Part shown: in pieces, positions 17,981-25,982 of the stretch
Numbering within the stretch: the first letter of the stretch is position 1
Layout of the letters: every line of letters starts with the position of its first letter
Source of the DNA: Gammaproteobacteria bacterium
GTDB lineage: Bacteria > Pseudomonadota > Gammaproteobacteria > Arenicellales > Poriferihabitantaceae
DNA length: 64,000 nucleotides
NCBI GenBank assembly: GCA_026709505.1
Contig: JAPOSW010000094.1
Location: 44,924-108,923 of the forward strand
Direction of reading: 5' to 3'
The notes under the pieces: generated by a model
What the model was told of the DNA's origin: nothing
Databases searched by the model: none
The model's input: the letters and a program-made list of their open reading frames with translations, nothing else
Program-made: the position numbers and the translations under genes

Positions 17981-18268
17981 TCTGGTCACCGGAGGCACTT
18001 TCGGATGTGCAGCGTCTCTATCGATTTCTGTTCAAGAAACACCCGGATGCGGCAAGGCAAGCTGTCAATGCAATCCGCGATTCCATGCAGATTCTCGCAA
18101 GTCATCCCGAAATTGGGCATCCGGTAGAGAGTGTGGGTCCAGAGTTCCGTGAGTGGCCGATCAACTTCGGGGGTAGCGAGCTATGCCGTGCTTTACCGCA
18201 TTAGGTCCAATGTTGCACTGGTCACTGCTGTTCGTCATCAAAAAGAGGCTGGCTACCGCAATGAGTGA
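17968..18268 (+). pseudogene. parE: ParE/RelE-family toxin, frameshifted in a G tract
   Basis: The first part reads LIWSPEALSDVQRLYRFL, HPDAARQAVNAIRDSMQIL and SHPEIGHPVESVGPEFREWP, the N-terminal two-thirds of ParE. The remainder, SYAVLYRIRSN and VALVTAVRHQKEAGY, lies in another frame. The frames meet at a run of five G (18169-18173); four G would give one continuous frame ending at the TGA at 18266-18268. As it stands, translation ends with ELCRALPH. No ATG, GTG or TTG precedes the LIWSPEAL segment in frame; CTG at 17968 is the best candidate start, and the next is a GTG at 18007 that would lose the first strand. ParE toxins inhibit gyrase or cleave mRNA depending on subgroup. Confidence 0.75.
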
Positions 18269-18455
18269 ACCAATATTGCAGTGTGGTGCCAGCCAGTGTC
18301 TCGACGGCCAGATGGCGAACCATTCCTTTTTTTCAGAGTGCGAGGATGTGGCCGTATCGACAGTAGTAACGGGCAGATGAAAAGGTATAATTTCCCGAAC
18401 CGGTGCTTTTGCTCTCAAATATCGGAATCACATATTTTCAACCAAGGAATAGTCC

Positions 18456-19424
18456 ATGGATATCAAGGTTAGACACAACTTCACACAGACGCTCAGAGAT
18501 CATGGATGCCCGCCTCTGCGTCGGGCAAGACTTTCCGAACTGCAGATAAATACCGGTTACTTGTGCAATCAGGCCTGTGAACACTGCCATGTGGAAGCCG
18601 GTCCCAAACGGACTGAATTAATGACCTGGGAGACCATGCAACGCATACTCGAATGGATTGATGACAACCATGTCGAATCGGTCGATATCACCGGTGGTGC
18701 ACCCGAACTGAACCCCTGTTTCCGAATTTTTTGTGACGCTCTGAAATCCCGCAATATTGCCATTACAAGCCGATGCAACATCACGGTTCAGTTTGAGGAG
18801 GGGCAGGAAGATCTGGCGAGCTGGTATGCCGAACGAAAGATTCGTCTGGTGTGCTCTCTGCCCTGCTACAGCCGAAAGAATGTTGATCAGCAGCGCGGCA
18901 AGGGCGTGTTTGACAAAAGCATTCAGGGGCTGTTGAATTTCAACCAGTACGGCTATGGAATTGACCCTGAGTTGACCCTTGATCTGGTATACAACCCAGT
19001 TGGGCCCTACCTGCCACCCAGCCAGTCATCACTTGAGATTGATTACAAGAAGGCCCTTTCAGAAGACTTCGGCATTGTATTCAATCGACTTCTGGCACTT
19101 ACCAATCTGCCTGTCAAGCGTTTTCGCCATTTTCTGGAAAGAACCAACCAATTGGAAGACTATCAGCAGCTTCTATTGGAGAACTTCAATCCTCTTACCG
19201 TTGAGAACCTGATGTGTCGACATCTCATCAGCGTGGATTGGCAAGGACATGTCTATGACTGTGATTTTAACCAGATGATAGGCATGCATCCCGGAACAGG
19301 AAAACCCACCAAACTGTGGGAACTCGAGGCTAACGGCCTGACCGACAACCTGATCCGGGTTGGCGAGCATTGCTATGGCTGCACTGCTGGCGCCGGCAGC
19401 AGTTGCGGCGGCACTCTGGACTAG
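18456..19424 (+). CDS. arsS: Arsenosugar biosynthesis radical SAM protein ArsS
   Basis: A 322-residue protein with radical SAM cysteines C-x3-C-x2-C at about 37-44 (LCNQACEHCHVEAGP). A SAM-binding DITGGAPELNP segment and SRCNITV follow. The distinctive C-terminal domain has ISVDWQGHVYDCDFNQM and the Cys-rich tail CYGCTAGAGSSCGG. That tail marks the ArsS family, whose members often have selenocysteine here; this one has cysteine. ArsS transfers a deoxyadenosyl group to dimethylarsenite made by ArsM. No arsM or other arsenic gene lies within the window. An AAGGA ribosome-binding site precedes the ATG. Confidence 0.9.
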   Translation: MDIKVRHNFTQTLRDHGCPPLRRARLSELQINTGYLCNQACEHCHVEAGPKRTELMTWETMQRILEWIDDNHVESVDITGGAPELNPCFRIFCDALKSRNIAITSRCNITVQFEEGQEDLASWYAERKIRLVCSLPCYSRKNVDQQRGKGVFDKSIQGLLNFNQYGYGIDPELTLDLVYNPVGPYLPPSQSSLEIDYKKALSEDFGIVFNRLLALTNLPVKRFRHFLERTNQLEDYQQLLLENFNPLTVENLMCRHLISVDWQGHVYDCDFNQMIGMHPGTGKPTKLWELEANGLTDNLIRVGEHCYGCTAGAGSSCGGTLD

Positions 19425-19440
19425 CCAAACCCTGTTGGGT

Positions 19441-19878
19441 CTATGCCTGGCTGAAAATCCAGAGCAACACGGCATATCTGGCCAGCTTGCCGAGAAAGAT
19501 CATCAGCGAGCTTAACGCTACAGGCAACCTCAGATAACCAGCCGCCAGGCAGAGCGGATCCCCCACCACCGGCAGCCAGGAAAACAATAGCGCGACCGGA
19601 CCCCATTTCTCTACCCGAGCGAGTGCCCGGTCATCAAGCTTGAAGCGCTGCTGGATTCTCTGGTGCCAGGACGTTTTCGACAGTCCCTTCTTGAGCAGCC
19701 ACCCCAGCAGAAGCATGAGGCAGCCCCCTGCTGTATTGCCGAGCGTTGCAACGCTCAACAGGGCAAGCACGGAGTATTCATTCGACTCGTACAGGTAATA
19801 AAGCAGAAATTCAACCCCGAACGGGGCAAGTGTGGAGGCCAGCACTGAACCAAGGAATAAGCCAGCCAGTTCCATCAT
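19441..19878 (-). CDS. yqaA: YqaA-type small DedA-superfamily membrane protein
   Basis: A 145-residue protein with about four membrane segments. LASTLAPFGVEFLLYYLY, NTAGGCLMLLLGWLLKKG, a soluble basic loop (RIQQRFKLDDRALARVEKWG) and PVALLFSWLPVVGDPLCLAAGYL match the YqaA branch of the SNARE-associated/DedA family. DedA relatives flip undecaprenyl phosphate or phosphatidylethanolamine, but the role of YqaA itself is not settled. It is convergent with arsS, with 16 bases between the stops. Confidence 0.8.
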   Translation of the reverse strand: MMELAGLFLGSVLASTLAPFGVEFLLYYLYESNEYSVLALLSVATLGNTAGGCLMLLLGWLLKKGLSKTSWHQRIQQRFKLDDRALARVEKWGPVALLFSWLPVVGDPLCLAAGYLRLPVALSSLMIFLGKLARYAVLLWIFSQA

Positions 19879-19953
19879 TTTTCGGACTGACAGTCCAAAA
19901 GTGCATCGCGGAACTCGGCGATCGTGATCACTGAAAGAAGCAGGCCGAATTGA

Positions 19954-20307
19954 TCAGAGCAGTAATTCGATAAAGGACGCTATGCCACGCGCAAATTCTG
20001 ACTCGAGGGGAAATGACAGCATTCCCATGACTGAATATCCCAGTAACCATGGCATCAAGTAGAACCGTATCATGTAGAAAAACCAGGCTACATACAGAGG
20101 CACCAGACCCTGGACTAGAAAGCCTGGCGTAATCGGCTTGAACAGTCGAATTAGTGGATCCGTATATTTCACGAAGACGCGCATGAAAAAGAAATTGCTG
20201 TCCTGGGGAAGGAATATCCCCATTCCGAAACGCCCGATCAGGGTCCACATGATCATTCCCATGATGTAGTCAAAGGTCAACAGCCATGCTGGAAATTCGG
20301 CATACAT
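19954..20307 (-). CDS. YggT-family small integral membrane protein
   Basis: About 117 residues from the ATG at 20307. Hydrophobic segments flank a central loop with YTDPLIRLFKPITPGF, the kind of motif seen in YggT proteins (TDPLLRPIRRIIPP). The frame is open upstream to a TTG at 20343, but ATG is preferred. YggT proteins are often associated with cell-division or osmotic genes, but no such neighbour is present here. The family call is moderate. Confidence 0.55.
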   Translation of the reverse strand: MYAEFPAWLLTFDYIMGMIMWTLIGRFGMGIFLPQDSNFFFMRVFVKYTDPLIRLFKPITPGFLVQGLVPLYVAWFFYMIRFYLMPWLLGYSVMGMLSFPLESEFARGIASFIELLL

Positions 20308-20744
20308 GATGAATGAGTCATTGGTCAAGGATTGAAGCCGCAATGCACCGAAGACACCAGTGCATGCTAGAGCGTAGTATAGTCAATTTCTTGAGTTGCT
20401 TGCATGATTGCGCAAGCTCTCCTCTAAATATGTCAGCAATGCTAACGTCAGAAACAAAATAGAAGCCATCAGGGTGGGCACGAGGGCAAAATCATCTCGC
20501 AAGTACCCCCCACATCCCGTCATCATGCTCATCAGATTAGCGCCATCGAGGCGTTGCTAGCCACGGCTGTTGATCGAAACCACCATGAATCGTATCACTG
20601 GGCATGGAGAGTGCCGAGAGCACATACACGGGTTAGGTCAAGCGGCAAGCAATGCCTACTCAGGCCATTCAGTCCTGAGAAGGGGGGTGTCTGTGATAGA
20701 CCGTCAGCATGAAACGCTTCTGCAGTCATCAGGGATGAGAGTGC
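20308..20744. other. Non-coding interval between the YggT-like gene and the symporter terminator
   Basis: I see no gene in this stretch. The long open frame on the + strand across it has no family features and atypical composition. A pure A/G tract of about 34 bases (20745-20778) follows, merging into the symporter terminator. Confidence 0.5.
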
Positions 20745-20774
20745 AGAGAGAGAGAGAAGAAGAAGAAAAGAAAA

Positions 20775-20800
20775 AAAACCGGGGGCTTGCCCCCGGTTTT
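20775..20800 (-). terminator. Rho-independent terminator of the symporter operon
   Basis: A perfect inverted repeat AAAACCGGGGGC / GCCCCCGGTTTT lies 22 bases after the symporter stop. Read on the minus strand, it is followed by a long T-rich run (complement of the A/G tract at 20745-20778). It is a textbook intrinsic terminator in the minus direction. Confidence 0.9.
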
Positions 20801-20821
20801 ACGCACATTCAGAATCAGGAC

Positions 20822-22648
20822 TTACTTTGCAGTCTGAGTCTCAATTACAGTCTTGCCAACCGGTACACGGGTATCGTCTACCATAGCCTGGATTTCCGCA
20901 TCCGGTTCTGGAGTCATCAGAGAGACAACAACCATGCAAACCAGGCTGACTGGCATTCCGATGATGCCGAATCGCAGATGGTCGATGCCAATCCATGGAT
21001 CCATTCCGGCGAACCTGACCATGTACAGATACCATGTCCCGGCCACGAATCCGCCAATCATGCCGGCTATTGCACCCTGACGATTCGCTCGCTTCCACCA
21101 GATACCCAGTACGATCGGGAACAGCAATCCAGAGCAGGCGAAATCGAACGCCCATGCAACCGCGCCCAGAATACTAGTCAGTTTCAAGCTGGCAACAAAT
21201 GCACCTGCCGCCCCTATAATCAGCAACAAGGCGCGGGCAACCAGAAGCCGCTTCTTGGTTTCTGCATTCGGATCAATGATCTTGTAGTAGAGGTCATGCG
21301 AGAGTGCGTTCGCAATAGCCAAAAGCAGACCGTCTGCCGTTGACATCGCTGCCGCCATGCCGCCTGCTGCGACAAGTCCGGAAATAACGTAGGGCAACCC
21401 TGCAATCTCCGGTGTTGCAAGTACCACGATATCGCCGCGCATGAAGAACTCGTTCAACTGCAGGATTCCATCGCCATTGGCATCGATAACCTGTAGAAAT
21501 CCAACATTGCTCCATTTCTGAACCCATTCAAGCGAGTTGACTTCGGTGATCGACTTGCCAATGAGACTGGTTGCCAGATTTGGATCCAGTATCTGCAGTT
21601 TCACGAAGGTCGCAAGGGCGGGAGCCGTGCAGTACAGCAAGAAGATGAAGAACAGGGACCATGCAACAGATTGACGCGCGGCTTTGACAGAAGGCGTCGT
21701 GAAATAACGCATCAGAATGTGGGGAAGCGAGGCTGTGCCTGCCATCATGCACAATACCAATGTCACAAACTTCCAGCTAGCCAACACGCCCTGACCGGCT
21801 TCCGCGTAAGGAACGGTCAAGGCCCTCAGACCCCCTGCCGCACCGCTTACTGCTTCAAGGGTGCCTAGGCCATGCAACTGCTCAAGCTCAGTGATTCGGG
21901 CTACGGCATCGCCGTAAACCAGTTGGGGAATCAATCCAAAGCCCTGCTTGTTTGACATCCAGAACACCGGTACAAGATAAGCAATGATCAGCACAATGTA
22001 CTGGGCAACCTGTGTCCAGGTGACCGCACGCATGCCTCCCAGCATCGAACAAAGCAAGATGCCCAACAGTCCGAACCAAACCCCGACTTCAAACGGAATC
22101 TGCAGGGCGCGGGATGCGATGGTGCCGGTTGCATTGATCTGAGCTGTCACATAAGTGAATGAAGCCACAACAAGGATGACTACCGCGCAGAAACGACTGA
22201 GCTTTCCGCCATAACGCGTTCCGATGAAATCGGGAACCGTATAGCAGCCGAACTTGCGCAAATAGGGAGCCATCAGTGAAGCAACAAGGATGTAGCCACC
22301 CGTCCATCCAACTACGAACGCAAGGTAACCGTGGCCGCCGAAGTAGATACCGCCGGCCATTGCTACAAACGAGGCCCCGGACATCCAGTCCGCCGCAGTT
22401 GCCATGCCATTGAATACGGTGGGCACCTGTCTGCCTGCCACATAGTAGGCACCAACTTCCATGGTTCGTGACAAGAATCCTATCGCCGCATAAATGAATA
22501 CTGTGAAAGCCACGAACAGGATGCCGATGGTGTCAGCACCCACCCCCATCTGCTCAAGGATCGCCATCAAGATGACAAACAGGAGGAATCCTCCGGTGTA
22601 AGTGCCGTAAATCTTGGGCAGGTTGCTAATAAAATCGCCTTTAAACAT
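20822..22648 (-). CDS. Sodium:solute symporter, large subunit (VC_2705 subfamily)
   Basis: About 608 residues and some 13 membrane segments of the SSS family, with the family's ATAADWMSGASFVAMAGGIYF, SRFCAVVILVVASFTYVTAQ and GMAAAMSTADGLLLAIANAL signatures. The start at 22648 is set by a perfect AGGAGG eight bases upstream. The frame is open to 22702, but that would overlap the small subunit. An EF-hand-like loop (DANGDGILQLNE) sits in an extramembrane loop near residue 390, as in other members of this subfamily. Together with the DUF4212 protein it forms a two-subunit Na+-driven uptake system, often for acetate or other short organic acids. The substrate is not determined here. Confidence 0.9.
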   Translation of the reverse strand: MFKGDFISNLPKIYGTYTGGFLLFVILMAILEQMGVGADTIGILFVAFTVFIYAAIGFLSRTMEVGAYYVAGRQVPTVFNGMATAADWMSGASFVAMAGGIYFGGHGYLAFVVGWTGGYILVASLMAPYLRKFGCYTVPDFIGTRYGGKLSRFCAVVILVVASFTYVTAQINATGTIASRALQIPFEVGVWFGLLGILLCSMLGGMRAVTWTQVAQYIVLIIAYLVPVFWMSNKQGFGLIPQLVYGDAVARITELEQLHGLGTLEAVSGAAGGLRALTVPYAEAGQGVLASWKFVTLVLCMMAGTASLPHILMRYFTTPSVKAARQSVAWSLFFIFLLYCTAPALATFVKLQILDPNLATSLIGKSITEVNSLEWVQKWSNVGFLQVIDANGDGILQLNEFFMRGDIVVLATPEIAGLPYVISGLVAAGGMAAAMSTADGLLLAIANALSHDLYYKIIDPNAETKKRLLVARALLLIIGAAGAFVASLKLTSILGAVAWAFDFACSGLLFPIVLGIWWKRANRQGAIAGMIGGFVAGTWYLYMVRFAGMDPWIGIDHLRFGIIGMPVSLVCMVVVSLMTPEPDAEIQAMVDDTRVPVGKTVIETQTAK

Positions 22649-22652
22649 TTTC

Positions 22653-22913
22653 TTATTCCTCCTCGGCAAATCCATATTGCAGGTCGATCTTATGCTGTGC
22701 ACGAGCGAACCAGAAAATAATTATGACAAAAGCAACTTCCGAACCTTGCGCTGCCATGTAGAATCCCAGCGGAAACCCCAGGAAAGAAAACGCATTCAAC
22801 GCGTCTGCAAACCAATGGACTACAAAGGAGAAAAATGCCCATAACGACAAAGTAATGATCATTAGGCGCTTAGTGCTTTGCCAATGCATCAACCTATTAT
22901 CGGCTTCATTCAT
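22653..22913 (-). CDS. DUF4212 small subunit of the sodium/solute symporter
   Basis: An 86-residue protein with two membrane helices (LMIITLSLWAFFSFVVHWFA and FPLGFYMAAQGSEVAFVIII) and a C-terminal FARAQHKIDLQYG, all hallmarks of DUF4212. It lies four bases upstream of the large-subunit start, and its last codons contain that gene's ribosome-binding site, so the two are translationally coupled. Confidence 0.92.
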   Translation of the reverse strand: MNEADNRLMHWQSTKRLMIITLSLWAFFSFVVHWFADALNAFSFLGFPLGFYMAAQGSEVAFVIIIFWFARAQHKIDLQYGFAEEE

Positions 22914-23099
22914 AAAATAACCTCCGATTGAGTTATGTATGTCGGACCAGCGTCATCGGCGCCAAATCCGTTTCTGTTCTTTATTGACTTTTTTCTGAAT
23001 AGAACATAATGCGTATAATACTCTTCTTGTGAGTCAATGTCATATTAATTTTTCATTAAGGAAAGATTAAGTTTATGTTCAGAAAACACAAGATTACGG

Positions 23100-23852
23100 A
23101 TGAATCATTACAATAACTCCCCCATTGAATCGTTTTCGGCGCTTCAATTGTGGGCCAGGCACAACATCAAGTTACTGTTTTCAAAGAATACATGGATCAC
23201 CTTTGGTGAGTACATCGGGCTCGGGCGCCCGGTCAGCAACCAGCCCATCACTGCCTTTCATGAATTAGCTGCCTTTGTAGCCAGCCGATCCAGCCATGTA
23301 GCCCAAAGCACACTCTATGGGTACTTGAAGACTCGTGCAGGCACGCGCTTTCCTACGCTGTTTGAAAACAAGGACATGCTGGCATCCATTAACCTGGCAA
23401 AATGGCATGTCTATGCTGCATGCATCTCTGATCTAGCCGCCTATATGGGAGTTTTGCTGCATCATAGAACCGGGGCGGAGAATGCCAGAATTGTCCAGCT
23501 GATGAATCAAGTCGTCGAACAGATCATTGAAGATATTGGCATGCCGGAAGAAGCCGGAGATGATCTCGGCGAATCATTCGAGGCCATGAAAATTCGTATT
23601 GCAAATATGGACTTTACCGCCCATGAAGACGGCGAAGACCTGTTTTCGGTGAGCCCGGGCGCGCTCTATCGATGGGCACCGATTGCACATAATCTCAAGC
23701 GTTTTGACAAAATCCCGGTAGAGAATTCCGTGCGCTTCAAATGGAAGGACGTTCGAGACAGGGCTCGAGCGCTTCTGGATGCGGAAACGCTGCTCAGCAA
23801 CCAGCATCCTGATTGGTCAAGCCGGACAGAATCGCAGCTTAACCGCCAGTAA
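23100..23852 (+). CDS. Unrecognised alpha-helical protein
   Basis: A 250-residue soluble protein, predicted mostly helical, without signal peptide, membrane segment or catalytic motif that I recognise. Notable stretches are NTWITFGEYIGLGRPVSNQP, STLYGYLKTRAGTRFPTLFE and SVSPGALYRWAPIAHNLKRF. The codon use looks like that of the neighbouring genes, so it is probably real. The region upstream is AT-rich and promoter-like. A 13-codon ORF (23075-23116, MFRKHKITDESLQ) overlaps its start in another frame behind a better ribosome-binding site, raising the possibility of a translated leader. It is divergent from the symporter, which gives no functional clue. Confidence 0.65.
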   Translation: MNHYNNSPIESFSALQLWARHNIKLLFSKNTWITFGEYIGLGRPVSNQPITAFHELAAFVASRSSHVAQSTLYGYLKTRAGTRFPTLFENKDMLASINLAKWHVYAACISDLAAYMGVLLHHRTGAENARIVQLMNQVVEQIIEDIGMPEEAGDDLGESFEAMKIRIANMDFTAHEDGEDLFSVSPGALYRWAPIAHNLKRFDKIPVENSVRFKWKDVRDRARALLDAETLLSNQHPDWSSRTESQLNRQ

Positions 23853-23955
23853 AACAGTCCTGTTCCAACATGATTGTGTAATTGAACAACGAGGATAAGC
23901 GGCAAGCACGTCAGCAAGCAGACCACTCCACGGACTCTGGACTATCACCCTCAAT

Positions 23956-25005
23956 TCATGCGGCCGCGGGATGCTTGCATCGCATGTGTATGGCTTGAAT
24001 CGCACCCTCAAGCTCATTGGACAGCTTTATATCAATGCTATCGATATTCTGCTTCAGTTGATCCAGGTTTGTAGCACCGATGATGTTCGAGGTAACAAAC
24101 GGCCGGGTATTTACAAAAGCCAGAGCCATGTCAACCGGATCCAGGGAGTGGTTCTGGGCAAGCTGGGCGTACTGAACGATGCATTGCTTGGCCTGTTCGC
24201 TCTCATATCGCGTCAGGAAATTCGGAAACAGCGCTTTGCGACTGCCCCCTGGAATTTTGCCGTCAATGTACTTGCCGCTCAAGGATCCCATCGCAAGGGG
24301 TGAATAAGCCAGCAGGCCAATGTCTTCACGGAAGGCATACTCGCTCAATCCATGCTCGTAAACCCGGTTGAGCAGGCTGTAGGAATTCTGGATCGATACG
24401 ATCCGCTTGCATCCCTGTTTGCTGGCTTCAAGATACTGGCTGATACCCCAAGGAGTTTCATTGGACACTCCGACACGCCGCACCTTCCCGGAATCGACCA
24501 GTTCAGTCATGGTTTGCATGGTCTCAAGTATAGGCGTCTCCTCTTCCGTCTGCTTGTGCACATAAGATGCACCGGCTTCGCCCCATAATCCCAGTCTGCG
24601 ATCCGGCCAGTGAATCTGATAGAGATCAATGTAGTCGGTATTCAGTCTTTCCAGACTGCCATTGATGGCTTCAATGATTTGCGTTCGATTAACGCGAGTT
24701 TCGCGCCCTTCTCGAATCCATAACCGGTCACTTCTGCCTGTAACCTTGGTTGCCAGCACAACATCATGCCGCCGTCTTGTCCGCCTGAACCAATCTCCAA
24801 TGCAGCGCTCCGTTTCACCCTGAGTCTCCTTGCGAGGCGGCACGGGGTACATCTCGGCGGCATCCCAGAAATTGACTCCGCGCTCAAGGGCATAATCCAT
24901 TTGGGCCAGCGCCTCTTCCCGGGTATTTTGCTCGCCCCAAGTCATGGTCCCAAGGCAAATCAAGCTAACATCAATTCCTGAATCTCCCAATTTGCAGTAT
25001 TTCAT
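23956..25005 (-). CDS. tas: Aldo/keto reductase, Tas type
   Basis: The 349-residue NADP(H)-dependent oxidoreductase has the AKR tetrad: Asp and Tyr in FWDAAEMYPVPPR, Lys in VVLATKVTGRSD and His in YQIHWPDRR. LGTMTWGEQNTREEALAQMD and the ETQGETERCIGDW region match the E. coli Tas subgroup. Tas can suppress tyrosine auxotrophy, but its physiological substrate is unknown. It stands as a single gene, divergent from the PhyH dioxygenase. Confidence 0.88.
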   Translation of the reverse strand: MKYCKLGDSGIDVSLICLGTMTWGEQNTREEALAQMDYALERGVNFWDAAEMYPVPPRKETQGETERCIGDWFRRTRRRHDVVLATKVTGRSDRLWIREGRETRVNRTQIIEAINGSLERLNTDYIDLYQIHWPDRRLGLWGEAGASYVHKQTEEETPILETMQTMTELVDSGKVRRVGVSNETPWGISQYLEASKQGCKRIVSIQNSYSLLNRVYEHGLSEYAFREDIGLLAYSPLAMGSLSGKYIDGKIPGGSRKALFPNFLTRYESEQAKQCIVQYAQLAQNHSLDPVDMALAFVNTRPFVTSNIIGATNLDQLKQNIDSIDIKLSNELEGAIQAIHMRCKHPAAA

Positions 25006-25187
25006 GCTTTCTCCGTAATTTGTTATGATTGTGAATATTTCCGCAGGTTCCGTATTTTACTGCCTGTACCTGTCTGGCAGATTCCCGATTAAGATCCGAG
25101 CATATCGCAATTATCGACCTGCCACAGCGCTGACCAGCCATGCCAAATTGAGATATTATTGTCACCTCGCTCTTGCCTTTCATCTGC

Positions 25188-25976
25188 ATGATTACATCAG
25201 AAGAAACAATAAGCCAATTCAAGCAGTCTGGAGCCGCTGTTCTGCGCGGATATTTCAAGGATTGGGTCGAGCCGTTGCGCGAAGGTATCGAAAAGAATCT
25301 GGCATCACCGGGTCCATACGTTCGTGATTACACCGATTCCGCACAAGGCCGTTTCTTTGGTGATTATTGCAATTGGCAACGCATTGATGAATATCGCGAC
25401 TTCCTTTTCAAATCTCCAGCCGCCAAGATTGCCCGCGAACTCATGGGCAGTCAAAACGTCAGGCTGTTTCATGAACATGTATTGATCAAGGAACCCGGAA
25501 CCTCAATACCGACACCCTGGCATCATGACCAGCCCTACTATTGTGTGGATGGTCAACAAAACTGCAGCCTATGGCTAGCGCTCGATCGCATACCGCGCGA
25601 GGCATCGCTGGAATTTGTTGCTGCGTCTCATCGACTGAATAAAATGTTCCAGCCCGAGCGGTTTGACAAAAGCCCGCTTTATGAAGATTCTAAATACGCA
25701 ACAATGCCTGACATTGATGCTGAACGCGATTCGTATGATATTCTGAGCTGGGAGCTTGAAAGCGGTGATGCCGTGGCCTTCCATTTTCTGACCCTGCATA
25801 GTGCTCCGGGCAATCGCTCTGCTGATCGTAGAAGGCGCGCTATTTCCAGTCGCTGGATTGGCGATGATGCGGTGTTTGCGGTCCGGGAAGGAAAAACGTC
25901 GCCGCCTTTTCCGAATTGCCGCCTTCAGCATGGCGAGCCCATGGACGGCGATGACTTTCCGTTGATTCCAGTTTAA
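25188..25976 (+). CDS. Phytanoyl-CoA dioxygenase (PhyH) family Fe(II)/2-oxoglutarate enzyme
   Basis: About 262 residues from the ATG at 25188; a TTG at 25173 is in frame but less likely. The metal triad is visible: H-x-D in TPWHHDQPYYCVDG, a distal His in FHFLTLHSAPGN, and the 2-oxoglutarate-binding Arg in RRRRAISSRWIGDD. PhyH enzymes hydroxylate diverse small molecules, including ectoine, siderophore and lipid intermediates. The neighbours (tas, fdhD) do not suggest a substrate. It is convergent with fdhD, with a seven-base gap. Confidence 0.85.
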   Translation: MITSEETISQFKQSGAAVLRGYFKDWVEPLREGIEKNLASPGPYVRDYTDSAQGRFFGDYCNWQRIDEYRDFLFKSPAAKIARELMGSQNVRLFHEHVLIKEPGTSIPTPWHHDQPYYCVDGQQNCSLWLALDRIPREASLEFVAASHRLNKMFQPERFDKSPLYEDSKYATMPDIDAERDSYDILSWELESGDAVAFHFLTLHSAPGNRSADRRRRAISSRWIGDDAVFAVREGKTSPPFPNCRLQHGEPMDGDDFPLIPV

Positions 25977-25982
25977 GAACAG

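Noticed and set aside
20570..21343. Long + strand open frame across the symporter 3' end and terminator
   Set aside because: It runs antisense to a well-supported symporter and through a terminator and a purine tract, so it is a shadow frame.
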